This document shows positions 44,563 to 55,863 of a DNA stretch of 64,000 bases, in pieces. Position 1 is the stretch's first letter, and every line of letters starts with the position of its first letter. The notes beneath the pieces were generated by a model. It worked only from the letters and a program-made list of their open reading frames with translations, was not told the origin of the DNA and made no database searches. The position numbers and the translations under genes were made by a program. This DNA is from Laburnicola sp. R22_1 (Eukaryota; Ascomycota; Dothideomycetes; Pleosporales; Didymosphaeriaceae): contig JACONQ010000011.1 of NCBI GenBank assembly GCA_014281115.1, positions 1,984,001-2,048,000 of the forward strand, written 5' to 3'.

Positions 44563-47404
44563 ATGGCTGCCAGATCGGATTTCAAGCGGGCGTTGCCCGC
44601 GGGGCAGCAGAATGTGCTCAGCTCGCTGCGGACCACGCAGCTGCTCGCCGACTCGAAAGCTGTGTTGCCAGCGGGTATTGGCTCTTTTCGTTCCCTGCGC
44701 GGCAGAGCTGACATTTGCAGAGCTCATCAACACGATCCTCGACTACCTTCCCGTCGCCGACATGTTCCGGTTCGCGCAGACGTCGAAGCGGATGCAAGAG
44801 ATGGTCTACGACGACACCCGGTGGATACGGAGACTGCGGAGCATGGGCTGCTGGAACGAGGCGGAAGCGCGCCAAAGGTTTGACGCGGCCATGCGAAAGA
44901 GGGCCGAGGCGCAGAGGGCAGACGAGGCACGTCAAGCAGGCCTCGCGCCGAACGGCACTACCAATGGCCCGCCGGCGGGAGGGGGACAGCCCAAGGTTAG
45001 CACGACGCTGTTTGATGCTAGCTTGGAAGAAGAGACCCGGAGGAAGTCTGGAGACATAAAAGCGAGGCCGCGAGCAAGCACTCTGGACAAAGGCTTCGAT
45101 GACATGACATTGTCGCATGCCGCCGCGTCTCCGCCTGCACAATCATACACCATGGACCCAAATCTGGCACTGAAGGTGCTTTCGCGCGTGCGTTCCATAA
45201 GGGGCATGGCACGACAAGAGTATGGCAACATCTATGGAGCATTAGCACCCTATTACTTTGATCTCGCGAGATCGAAAAGCCATACAGATCCTGTACTCTT
45301 CCGAACATACCGCGATCCCGAACAGCAAGCTCGCATGTTGGCCCAACTCAAAGTTTTCGCCAAAAGTGACTTTGCGCAGGGCTGGAATCAGCGGGAAGAG
45401 AAGCTAGACACTATGATGGGCATCTTTGAGAATGCCGTCCTACGGGAATTCGAGCAAGGTGCCGAAGCGCGGGATGTTGACAATCGCATGAAAAGATATG
45501 CCCAAGTCTTAGTCGCCCTGAACGGCGGTACAGCTGGTATTGATTCTTTCATCCACAGCCACCCCTTGATGCTGGACAAGGACAAGCTGGGCAATCCTGC
45601 AGACTGTCTCCGGCTTGCTGATTCCGGTCAAATTTCTCTTCAACCTTCACATGACTTTTTCAAAGGTCTTGCCATTTCCTTGAACGAAGAAGCTGCCATA
45701 ATTGACCGTGTCTTCCCAACCACCGTCGATGTCTTCCACCCATTTTTGGAGCGCGTTGCTGAGGACGTCATCTCAGAATACATCACATCATTATTCGACG
45801 AAGCGCACGATGCCAGCATCGAAACATACCTCAAAGCTGTTTCGGGCGTCTTCGAGCAGGCGCTCCAACTGGCAGTGTCTCTGAAACCCACAAAAGGTTC
45901 CAAACCGGACTTCGCGGATGAGGCTATGCTGATTATATCGCGTTGTTTTGAACCACATGTAGATTTGTACTTGCAAGAAGAGTTGGATTTCTTCAAGCGC
46001 AAGCTAGGAGCAGAGGTGGAGGCTTGGGAGAAGCGGTTGACAGAGGAAGAGCAAACTGCGGAGACGTTCTTCATGTCGAACGTTAGCCGCCAAGCTGCGA
46101 AACGTGACTTTTTAACATCCTTCAAGAAAGTCGTAATGGCCCCTGTTAATGTTCTACCAACATTTGGCAGTTCCGGTTCAACGAAACCTACAGCACACGC
46201 TTCCACGTTTAATGGAAGCTTAGATCCTACTTCGAGATCGACAACGCCCATACCGGAACGCTCAGTATCCCCGCGGCCCGAAGCACCGACGTCCGAGCTT
46301 GCCGCAAAAGCAGCCATCATGAATTCGAGGCTCGAAGGCATCCGGAGCTTATTTAGCATCGAGGTTGCCCTTAACCTCACGCATGCAGCCAAAGGCAGTC
46401 TTGAAAGAGCTGCGCGCTTTGTGCGACTTGGCGGCCAGTCTGGCGAAGAAGCAAAAGAACAGTGTGAGAGCATATTCATCACCCTTCTGCAGACTCTTGG
46501 TGGGCGACATATGAAGCCTGGGTTCGATAAGGCCGTGAACCATTTGTCCGAATACAAGCCCAGAGAAGTTGCCGACCACAGCAAAGAAGGCGTCGCACCT
46601 CTCGTGGCTTTCCTCGAGCTTGTCAATGTTGGCGATTTGATACAGCAAATGATCGACGTCTTCTACATTCAAGAACTTGTCGCTGCCAAGCTCACAGATC
46701 AGGATGATTTTCTGAGTGCCGCTTGTAAAGAGAAGAAGCGGTTTGAACAAATGTTGGACGAGCGGGTAGCTGCAGGACTGAACAAGGGTATCGACGTGCT
46801 CATGGACGAAGTGGAATACCTCTGTGGCACCACACAGTTGCCGACAGACTTCAACCCTCCCGTCGGACCCAATGGAGCTGTACAGGTTTTCGATATCGGG
46901 CCCAGCCGTACAGCCAAGAAGATAGTCGAAGTCCTGTCCTCGCATACCAACATGCTCGTCGGAAGCACGGACAAGAACGTGCTGGACGTCTTCAACCAGG
47001 AAGTCGGATTGCGCCTGTTCACAGCCCTTTGCAAGCATCTCAAGCGGCAGCGGATCAGTGTGGACGGCGCAATCAATCTCATCAGGTAAGCGCATCATCG
47101 CCATTCGGATATTATCCCACTAATGCCGGCTAGCGACATGAACGCGTACAACACGTACATTGTCTCGCTCAGAAACAAATCCATAACGCAGTACTTTGCC
47201 GCGCTGAGAGAACTGTCGCAGATCTATCTCATTGACCCGAACCATGCAAAGGAAATTGCTACTATCATTGCGGATACCGATCGGTACCATGGCATTTTCA
47301 GGGCGGAGGAAGTGTATGAGTATGCGGAGCGGAGGGCGGATTGGTATCAGATCAAGGGGGCGGTGGAAAAGCAAATGTACGGTGTTGGGTGCGAGGTCAT
47401 GTGA
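44563..47404 (+). CDS. RCY1: Recyclin-1, F-box protein with Sec10-like domain, 3 exons
   Basis: Exons 44563-44674, 44721-47085 and 47134-47404 give 915 aa. Intron 1 (46 bp) joins LPA to ELINTILDYLPVADMF, giving a proper F-box at about residues 38-80. A read-through frame would add unrelated residues, so the spliced form is preferred. Intron 2 is 48 bp. The remainder is a Sec10-like helical rod (GIDSFIHSHPLMLDKDK, EYITSLFDEAHDASIETYLK). The protein ends CEVM, a CaaX box predicted to be farnesylated, as known for yeast Rcy1. Rcy1 acts in endocytic recycling of plasma-membrane cargo and with SCF components. The AT-rich island begins about 250 bp after its stop. Confidence 0.92.
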
Positions 47405-47920
47405 ATGAATACGTTGGAAGGAGCTCGCTTTTTTTTTCAGAGTCACCAGACCTAGGCAGGGAAAATGTAGATGGTGTACATAGTTTGGTGGTGACTCATG
47501 GACAAAAAAGAAGCTTATTCGTAAGCTGGCTGCCTGACCCGAGAGATCCACATTTATGGCGGTCTTGTTATGTCCGACCGGTTGCTTTTTGTAGTATAAT
47601 AAAGTACTTGGGTGCCAAGGCGTCTTAGTTCGTATTTCTTCTTGGGAGAAATATGATGCGTTTTGCGTGTATATAAAAACACGTTAAGGTTTATAAGAGT
47701 ACACGATTTCGCGCGAGTTTGTCACACTAAAGATAATTAATTTAATACTGCCGCTCTTATAGCTAAGCTCTACTCTTTTAGCAATAGTTATATATAGGTA
47801 TACTAGTTATCTTACTAATATTCTTTAGTTTGGCTTAATAGATTTTATTTAACTATTTATTTAGTTACTTAATAAAAAGCTTTAAATACTAAATAGCTAA
47901 TTAGTTTTTAGCTTTTTTAT

Positions 47921-48005
47921 GTGTTATTAATTAACTACCTAGGGATAGAATAATAAAAGCTTTTATCTTAAATAACATAATAAAAAAGCAGAGCTCTCTA
48001 CTTAG
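47921..48005 (-). repeat. Family A repeat
   Basis: Minus orientation, core intact, truncated before the ATTACC segment. Confidence 0.7.
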
Positions 48006-48058
48006 CTTTTGTATAAGTATTTTTATATTTAGTTTAGTTTTTAGTTAATATTAGTATA

Positions 48059-48148
48059 TATTATTAAATTATCTATCTAGAAGTAGAATAATAAAGGCTT
48101 TTATCTTAAAAAAATAGAGCCCTCTACTTAGTAATTAAAAAGATCGTA
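48059..48148 (-). repeat. Family A repeat
   Basis: Minus orientation. It has lost part of the AATAACAT segment. Confidence 0.65.
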
Positions 48149-48230
48149 TAATATTAGAATAATATCTATTTATATAATAAAGTGGTCGGCTTACTAAATA
48201 TCTTTTCTAATCCTTTTTTAGTTTAAGGTA

Positions 48231-48330
48231 ATTACCTTTTTACGCTCTTTTTAATTACTAAGTAAAAGGCTTTACTTTTTTATTATATTATTTAAAATAA
48301 AAGCCTTTATTATTCTATTTATAAATAATC
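48231..48330 (+). repeat. Family A repeat
   Basis: Plus orientation, starting ATTACCTTTTTACGC. The 3' CACA end is decayed. Confidence 0.65.
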
Positions 48331-48639
48331 TAGTCGACTTACTAAATACTTTTTTAATCTGTTTTTTTAGTTTAAGATTAAAGTAGATTAAGATAAAAGA
48401 TTATTATATACTACTATATATAGCACCTAATTCTAATTAAAGACTAACCTTAAATATTTAATAATAACATACTTTGCACTCGAGTCGATTATTCTATTAA
48501 GTCGATTACTTTGCCAAGATCCCACCAAGTTCTATACTATTCACAATAGTATAGAGTTAATACAAACTATTTTCAATAGTCTAAATAGGCTAATCTATTT
48601 AGAATCTACTTCTATAGGCTACCTATAGGTTATTTTGTT

Positions 48640-50410
48640 ATGCCTAGGCTTGCCGCAGCATCTACAGCGCTATTAAGCAGATTCGCCTCTATTAGCGCGC
48701 ACCCTCTTCTTTGCCTTTTGCCCATCACTACGCGCCCTAAACTCCTTTAGAGTGGCTAGCTACTAGTCCTCTTTAGCTGTAAGGACTTCTTTACGCTATA
48801 CTTGCTTTCTTTTATACAATTTATATCGCGTAGCGACCTTATTAGTAGCTTAAAGTTTGGCGTTGCGTTTAGTTCTTAATACTAAAGAATGCCCTATTAG
48901 CTTAGCGCTTTTAATAAGCTTTTCTACCGCCTTAACTATATAAGTTAGGAAACTATTTATATGCCTTTAAATCCTCTACTTAACTAGCATTAATTACGAC
49001 CTAAGTTTTATATTATTTTACGGAGTTTGCAACTCCTATATACTATCGCAAATAGTACAAAGTAAAGACGTACACAGACGGACGTTAAGCTGCAATATCA
49101 CAACTTCTAGGTTATAGGACACTAGGCCAGCACCTTAAAAGCCTCCTTTAATATTACTTTTAGTAATTAAAGCCTTAAAAGTAGCAATAAAGCAAGGTAG
49201 GAACTTAATTTTAGTGATGTACGTAATGTGGTTGCGCATTAGATTCTTAGCTTAGCGCCCATACGCCTTCTTTAACAGCGTAAAACAACTTATATTAAGT
49301 GGCTATAAGAGGTGCGATAAATATAAAGGCATATAAAGAGTAATAATATTACTCTTTTTATAGTAATCCTAAAAGTCAAGCGAGTTATAACTTTCGTGGC
49401 CATTAATAATAAGTAAACGTGTGTTAGGGATTCCTGAGGTGCGGACGCGCCCGGCGGAAGGTTCCGCCGAGCCCCGGAACCTTACCCGATTAGGCATTAG
49501 CGCCTCGGCTACGTGTGGGTATATAAGGCAGCAGTCTTTATACGTTACCTCGACAGTAAAATTAACTTCTTAATTTCAACCTTTGATGCCTTGAGTGATC
49601 CCTTACAACGTGCTCTACTAGTAGTACACCTCTTTGTATACTTATTAAAGTGCTTTAGCTATTATAGACTAAGCTTATTTATTATCTAGCCATTCTTAGA
49701 GACTGCAATAATCTAATTATAAGGTAGATCCTTCTCCTTATACTAGATAGAGAGGTGGTACTTACCCCTAAAGATAATAAAGGGTGGGATCTACTATCCT
49801 ATTGCATTAATGCCTTAGATAACTATTGTCTACTTTCTATTGCCCTGCTGCACCTACTTTAGCCGTTCTTAATACTTAGAGCCTATAACTACTACTCTAG
49901 TTAATATTATGCCTATTATAAAGCCAGACTTGTCGAAATTGTAGGTGTCCTTATCTAGGATACTATACTTAGCCTTTATATTCTCCATAAGCTAGAACTA
50001 GCCTTATATTACCTTAGAATCCTTCTAGAGGGCTCTCTTATAGTTGTACTTTTAATTAAACTTAACTTAAAGCTTTAGCTAGCGCTTAACAAAGTTATAA
50101 GGCCACTTCTGACTAACTGACTTATAGTAGCGTGCAGCCAGTAAAGAATCGGCTATATCTTTTATAGCATTAAGCTGGGGCAGAAATCCTCGCGCGTCTA
50201 GGTCGAGTATATGCTGCATAATTACCTACTTCTCTCTTATAGTAAGTCTTATTTTGTTAGGTGCGCAGTCGTGTCTAAATGTCTTTCTAGCGCGTTAGTT
50301 ACTAAGTGTACTTTAAGAGACGTTATAGAGGGCTGCAGCGCGTTACTAAGAGAGTGTCGCGTCTTATTTAATAGTCTAGATTATAAGCTATATACGCGCT
50401 TCTTTTAACG
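48640..50410 (-). pseudogene. Pogo-like transposase remnant riddled with TAG codons
   Basis: Conceptual minus-strand reading shows family landmarks between stops: ILDLDARGF, DTYNFDKSGF, RLLIINGHESYNSLDF, NIITLYMP and SHLL, a stop, PLNISCFTLLKKAY. Near the C-terminus is a CCHC-like remnant, CRCCGKPRHNK. Nearly every stop is TAG at a position where CAG (Gln) fits, and the acidic sites read K or N. This is the pattern of CpA to TpA change. The coding sequence is interrupted by the solo LTR at 49422-49607. Confidence 0.78.
49422..49607. mobile_element. Solo LTR inside the degraded transposon
   Basis: 186 bp starting TGTTAGGGAT and ending ATCCCTTACA, flanked by the 5-bp duplication ACGTG (49417-49421 and 49608-49612). 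It is clearly richer in GC than its surroundings. It holds a TATA-like TATATAAGG and a perfect hairpin GGCGGAA/TTCCGCC. These are LTR-retrotransposon end and duplication features with no internal region, so it is a solo LTR formed by recombination. Confidence 0.85.
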
Positions 50411-50511
50411 CTAGTAGTTTGTTATGTGGTTAAGGCATCGCGTTATACTATTACTAATAGTACGTTTTAGTAGAGTCTTGGCAAAGTAATCGACTCGAGT
50501 GTAAAGTACGT

Positions 50512-52524
50512 TATAATAATAGTTTAAACTTACTTGCACCTCCTAATACCTATAAGTTTCTAGTTCTAATATAAGATTTACTTATAGTGTATATAGTACA
50601 CCTAGCTTATTACTACTACTATTATTAGTTATCTACGCTTATATGCCGCTTACGCGGTATACTTACTTAGATAAGCTAATATAACTACTTAGAGAATCTT
50701 ATATATCTATATAATATTCTTATTATACTAGAAATTATTAATAATTATCTTATTCTCTATCTTTTATCTTCCTTTCTAGATTCTATTACTAATAAGAAGT
50801 AATTTTATCTACTAAAGTAGAAACGTCATCTTCTTAATTTTTATAAACTAAATAAGCTGCTAACCTAGTTAGTATATAAAGATCGTCTTATAGATAGTTA
50901 GGTATACTAGGCTCTTATAGATAATTATCTTATAGATAGAATAGAACTCTAGTATTATTATCTTAGTAGCAGCAGCGCAAATCTTTAGCATATACTTTTT
51001 CGCGATCGCATTGTTTATTTAGTGTTAATTACCTTTTTTAATACATTTTTTTAATTTAAGCCTGTATAGGTTGGGATAGAAAGGCCGCTCTAGTATAGTG
51101 CCTAAAAATACAGTCTACTAGTCTTCGCTAATATAATAATAGTTTATAAGAATAGTTTATAAACTTTACACTCGCCCCTTAATTATCTATAAGCACTCTA
51201 ACACCTATTAATTTATTTAAAGTATATATAGTAAACTAAGCTTTATTATTACTATTATTAGTAATTGTATTATATTTGCGCGCTACTATATAGTACACTT
51301 ATATAACGCGCTCACTATCTAATACTATAATAACTATAAGAATCTAGCGTATCTACGTAACACTCTTCTTCCCTAGCAACTTATTAATAAATACCTTTAT
51401 CTTCTCTTTCCCCTTATTGCTCTTTTCTAAGGTTATTACTATCTTCCTAACTAGCAGCAACGTAAGAAACTGTAGTGGTAACTCTACACGTCTATTATAG
51501 CGCCTATAGTTACTAATCTATTACTAGCCTAACTAGTATACTAGGACCACCTTGTATAGACTAAGGTATACCTTCTTCTACTTTAACCTATTATTAATCT
51601 TCTAAATAGAGTAGTATTTTAGTGTGGACTTAGTAACTTTAAGTAGATAGATTAGAGTATACTTTTAGGCAGTGTTAACTACAATTTTAGTATTAGGGCT
51701 TAGAAGAATAGCAGAAAATAAAGCAATAGTAGATTCCTTATTAAGGTTAACCTTAATATAGAGATAGAGTATTAGTATATCTATAGTGTATATAAGCTCT
51801 CTACTTAGTATATATCTTATAAGTAGCATATAAATCTACTAATATAGCTATTACTAGTAATCTTTAGAGATAATAGTAGAGGAGATAATAGTTATAGCGT
51901 TATAGCGCTAGTGCTATCTTATACCTCCTCTACTTTAAACTATAGTATAGCGATGTGGCCTTATATATAGTTTTGTATAGATTTTTTTTTAGTTAGAGTA
52001 GGCGCGCTAAGCCTACTAAGCCCGCTTAGCTCGCTTATAACGCGCTAACCCCTTTTTATTAATACTACCTTAAAACGCTTTTCTATATTAATAATAGTAG
52101 GAGGAATAACTACTATTATTGTAATATTCTTATTAGAAACCCCTTAGTCGCAAAAAAAAAACCACTATACTTTTTAGCAATAGTAAGTACTTTTTTAATA
52201 ATAATATTAATCTCTAAATAGATAGTAGGCCGTAGAGGTATGCGTAGAGAAATAGTAGGAGATTTATTAAGGACAACCTTAATATAGCAATAGATCGATA
52301 AATATATATCTAGTATATATTATTCTTTTTCTACTTATAAGTAAAGCAGTATATACCTATTAATATATTAACTTATATTATTTATAATAATCTAGATAGT
52401 AGTTTGTAACTTAGAATAGTAAAGGAAGAATAGATAATTATAGCGTAGCTATGCTAAAGTTTTATTTCTTCCCTATTAAAGTTCTAAGTAGTCTCTTTGT
52501 AAAAACTTTGTATATAGAAGCTAT
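50512..52524. other. AT-rich decayed repeats
   Basis: No gene. Segments near 50515-50700 and 51130-51350 resemble each other, and so do 51750-51960 and 52270-52500, as diverged direct repeats. Repeat B copy 1 lies near 51990-52166. Individual elements are too decayed to delimit. Confidence 0.5.
51990..52166 (+). repeat. Family B repeat, copy with 5' head
   Basis: Starts with GCGCTAAGCCTACTAAGC, continues through GCTCGCTTATAACGCGCTAA and ends AACCCCTTAGTCGC plus an A-run. Confidence 0.7.
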
Positions 52525-52690
52525 GCGTGCTAAGACTACTAAGCTCGCTTAGTAGTTTAAACGCGTATTTTTATAACTACCTTTTTATCCTTTTTTTAAT
52601 TACTAAGTAGAGGGCTCTGCTTTTTTTATTATGTTATTTAAGATAAAGGCCTTTGTTGTGCTACTCCTAGGTAGTTAATTAAACGCCACA
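52525..52690 (+). repeat. Family A repeat with long 5' head
   Basis: Includes the head GTGCTAAGACTACTAAGC and AGTTTAAACGCGTATTTTTA before ACTACC, and ends AACGCCACACA. Confidence 0.72.
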
Positions 52691-52704
52691 CACATAAATA
52701 CTTT

Positions 52705-52835
52705 AATGCTTTTTTTTTGCGACTAAAGGGTTTCTAATAAAAATATTACAATAATAGTAAATATTCCTCCTACTATTATATATACAGAAAAGCATTTTAA
52801 GGTGTTTATAAAAAGGAAAATAATTTAATAATATA
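52705..52835 (-). repeat. Family B repeat
   Basis: Reverse orientation. It begins with the T-run and GCGACTAAAGGGTTTCTAAT and runs to about AAGGTGTTTATAAAAAGG. Confidence 0.7.
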
Positions 52836-52958
52836 TATATAATAAAGTAGGTAAAGTTTATCCTCTAGGGTTAATCTATAATATTACGTGATCCTAGGCT
52901 AGTTATTTAACCAACCACCGTGTTACATAATTAATAATTTCCTTAATAATATTTTTAC

Positions 52959-52997
<39 letters not shown>

Positions 52998-53333
52998 TAT
53001 AATTATAATAATTATAATAGTAACTAACCTAACTATTTTATTACTCTTTTATAGTAAATTTCCTCTTATAACTAGTAAGCTATATACTGCCCCCTAGAAT
53101 CTTGCCACTACTACTTATCTCCCCTATACTCTTATTGTTACTACTTACTCTTATCCTTACCTTTATTGCTTACGATTCTCCGCCTTAATAGTAGTCTAGA
53201 TAATTACTACTACTTTAATAAGCTTTTTATGCTACTACTACGTCTTTAGTATTTTATATATTATAATAAACTCTTTCTCCCCTTTACTTTAGTCCTTACC
53301 CTTATAGTCCTTATTACTTTTATTTTTAATTAT

Positions 53334-53460
53334 GTGTGTGGCGTTAATTTATCTACCTAGGGATAGGATAATAAAGGCTTTTATTTTAAATAACATAAAA
53401 AAATAAGTAGAGCCCCTACTTAGTAATTAAAAAGAGCGTAAAAAGGTAATTATAAAAGAA
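53334..53460 (-). repeat. Family A repeat with 9-bp flanking duplication
   Basis: Flanked by TTTAATTAT at 53325-53333 and 53461-53469. Confidence 0.75.
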
Positions 53461-53498
53461 TTTAATTATATTTTTAAGATTCTGTAGTATAATCTCTA

Positions 53499-53565
53499 TG
53501 TGGCGTTATTTTATCTACCTAGGGATAGGACGACAAAGGCTTTTATCTCAAATAACATAATAAAA
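53499..53565 (-). repeat. Truncated family A repeat with 10-bp flanking duplication
   Basis: Flanked by ATAATCTCTA at 53489-53498 and 53566-53575. It lacks the ATTACC part, so it is truncated at the element's 5' end. The matching site in the other repeat C arm is empty. Confidence 0.78.
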
Positions 53566-54610
53566 ATAATCTCTATATTATACTATTATTATATTATAAA
53601 GGCTACGTCTCTTTTGCTAATATTTAGGTACTAAAGAACTATTTTATACTCTAAAATCTAAAGATATAAGGTATAGCAAATTAGCCTAAAGATATTACTA
53701 ATAAGTTACTTAAAGATAAGCTTTAGAGGCCTCTTTAATAATCCTTTTAGTTATATAAAGTTACTAAATTTTTAAAAAAATTCTTAATTTTGCCTAGCTA
53801 GTTGTCTATACTCTAACTAAATTTAATAATAGCTATATTACTATAGGTATTAGACTTAGATATAAAATTATATTACTAGAAAGTATAATTAAGAAGACTT
53901 CGCACACTCTTAGTATACGGTATAACGCTATAAGAGAAAGTAGTAGGTGTGCTAAAGAACGCAGTAAATTAAGTAAAGTAATAAGACTAATTTAGTGGCC
54001 GTTTAGAGAGAGTATGTGCAAATTGGCCCCTTATAAAGTCGATTACGAGCTGTACCATAGTACCAAAGTTAAGGTTGCTAGAAAGTAGTTATTACGTTGC
54101 TAAATATAATAGACAAAGAGTTAGATTTAAAAAATATAGTATTATATGTTAAAGTAAAGATTTAGTATACTAGGCGTTATTAATATTATAAGAGCAGATT
54201 TATACACTATATATATAGTAAACTATAGTTACACTATAGCTATTAGATTGCGAGTGTAATAACTAAACTATAGTTAAGTATTCTATTACCTATACTACTT
54301 CTATAGTTGCGACGCCGTAGTCTACTATAGCTCTCTAATAGTCTACTAGTTAAGAGATAGTATATAACTTAGTTATACTAGATAGTAGATTATTTATTAC
54401 CTACTATTATTGTTATTATATATAATATTAATAATAAAATTATTATTATATTGTGTATATTTTATTACTACTACTATATACTAGGTACTAGATTATAGTG
54501 CCTTCTATTTTACTTCTCTCTATATATAGTGTAAACTTAATCTTAGTTAGAATCTCCACATAATAAAGATCTTTAAAGTAGTTAAAATAAATATCATAGT
54601 CGCATTTTTG

Positions 54611-54727
54611 TAATTACCTTCTTACGCTCTTTTTAATTACTAAGTAGGGGGCTCTGCTTTTCTTATTATATTATTTAAGATGAAAGCCTTAGTCGTCCTA
54701 CTCCTAGGTAGATAAATTAACGCCACA
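54611..54727 (+). repeat. Family A repeat
   Basis: Starts AATTACCTTCTTACGC and ends AACGCCACA. No clear flanking duplication. Confidence 0.72.
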
Positions 54728-54835
54728 TAATAGTAGTTCACTTAGTAATATTAAAAACTAAAAATAACTTTAATAAGATAGTACTAAAAAATTAAAAATT
54801 AATATTATAAATAAAACTAAAGTTATAATTAGTAT

Positions 54836-54956
54836 CTTATAATTACCTTTTACGCTCTTTTTAATTACTAAGTAGGAGACTCTGCTTTTTTATTATGTTA
54901 TTTAAGATAAAAGCCTTTATTATTCTACTTCTAGGTAGTTAATTAATAACACACAC
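54836..54956 (+). repeat. Family A repeat with 11-bp flanking duplication
   Basis: Flanked by ATAATTAGTAT at 54825-54835 and 54957-54967. The 3' end reads AACACACAC. Confidence 0.78.
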
Positions 54957-54967
54957 ATAATTAGTAT

Positions 54968-55010
54968 ATAATCTTTTTAATTACTAAGTAGAAGGCTCTG
55001 CTTTTTTATT
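54968..55010 (+). repeat. Family A fragment
   Basis: Short piece with TTTTTAATTACTAAGTAG and GGCTCTGCTTTTTTATTATT. Confidence 0.55.
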
Positions 55011-55103
55011 ATTAAAGATCTTTATTGTGTAGAGATTCTAACTAAGATTAAGTCCGCACTATATATAAAGAAAAGTAAAATAGAAGATACTATAATCTAG
55101 TAC

Positions 55104-55233
55104 TAGCTCGCTTATAACGCGCTAACTTCTTTTTATTAATACCTTAAAACCCTTTTCTGTGTATATAATAGTAGGAGGGATATCTACTATTATTATAATA
55201 TTTTTATTAGAAACCCCTTAGTCGCAAAAAAAA
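55104..55233 (+). repeat. Family B retroposon-like copy with A-tail and 15-bp duplication
   Basis: 130 bp from TAGCTCGCTTATAACGCG to GTCGC plus an A-run. It is flanked by ACTATAATCTAGTAC at 55089-55103 and 55234-55248 and inserted in repeat C. Confidence 0.82.
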
Positions 55234-55701
55234 ACTATAATCTAGTACCTAGTATATAGTAGTAGTATTAAATTGTACACAAAATAATAATAATTTTATT
55301 ATTAATATTGTGTATAATAGTATTAATAATAGTAGTTAATAAATAGTGGACTATTTAGTATAACTAAGTTATATATTATCTCTTAACTAGTAGACTATTA
55401 GAAAGCTATAACTGTAAAGTTATAACCGCAGGAGTAGTATAGGCAACAGAACGCTTAACTATAGTTTAGTTATTACGCTTACAACTTAGTAGTAGCGTAA
55501 CTATAGTTTGCTATACGTATAGCATATAAAGTCTTTTATAATATTAGTAATACCTAGTACACTAAATCTTTATCTTTAATATATAACTACTACTACTATT
55601 TTTTAAATCTAGCTCTTTATTTATTATATATAGTAACGTAATAACTTTCTAGTTTTAACCTAATATTATATCTAACTCTAACTCTAATACTATAACCTAT
55701 A

Positions 55702-55863
55702 CTAAGATTGCCAAGCTTGCTTAGCAGTTTAAACGCGTATTTTTGTAACTACCTTTTTACGCTTTTTTTTAATTACTAAGCAGGGGGCTCTGCTTTTTTT
55801 TGTTATGTTATTTAAGATAAAAATCTTTGTCGTGCTACCCCTAGGTAGTTAATTTAATGCTAC
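55702..55863 (+). repeat. Longer family A copy with 10-bp flanking duplication
   Basis: Flanked by ATAACCTATA at 55692-55701 and 55864-55873. It includes a head CTAAG...GCTTAGCAGTTTAAACGCG before ACTACC. The left arm of repeat C is uninterrupted at this site. Confidence 0.8.

Larger units (their letters stand above)
47405..48466. other. RCY1 3' flank and start of AT-rich island
   Basis: Composition changes near 47,640 from mixed to strongly AT-rich. Three family A copies lie here (47921, 48059 and 48231). No gene. Confidence 0.7.
48467..50511 (-). mobile_element. RIP-degraded pogo-like transposon with nested solo LTR
   Basis: Bounded by related inverted ends (ACATACTTTGCACTCGAGTC at the left; its partner at the right in reverse complement with two A/G differences) and TA on each side. 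The left end also carries a 17-bp partial duplication. The element is 2045 bp with the solo LTR and about 1854 bp without it, matching the size of the two other pogo-like copies. The transposase lies on the minus strand and is heavily interrupted. Confidence 0.82.
52850..54575 (-). repeat. Repeat C, left arm of a large inverted pair
   Basis: Matches 55010-56600 in reverse complement over most of its length (for example the CCTAGG...CACGTGAT/ACCACTATGTTAC zone at one end and the AGATCTTTATTATGTGGAG zone at the other). It carries family A insertions that the other arm lacks. It also holds an ATA/AAT microsatellite at about 52963-52997. Confidence 0.75.

Noticed and set aside
50211..50408. 65-codon plus-strand open frame
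   Set aside because: It is the antisense of the degraded transposase N-terminus.
52960..53000. ATA/AAT repeat considered as a CRISPR-like or satellite array
   Set aside because: It is a simple trinucleotide microsatellite without spacers.
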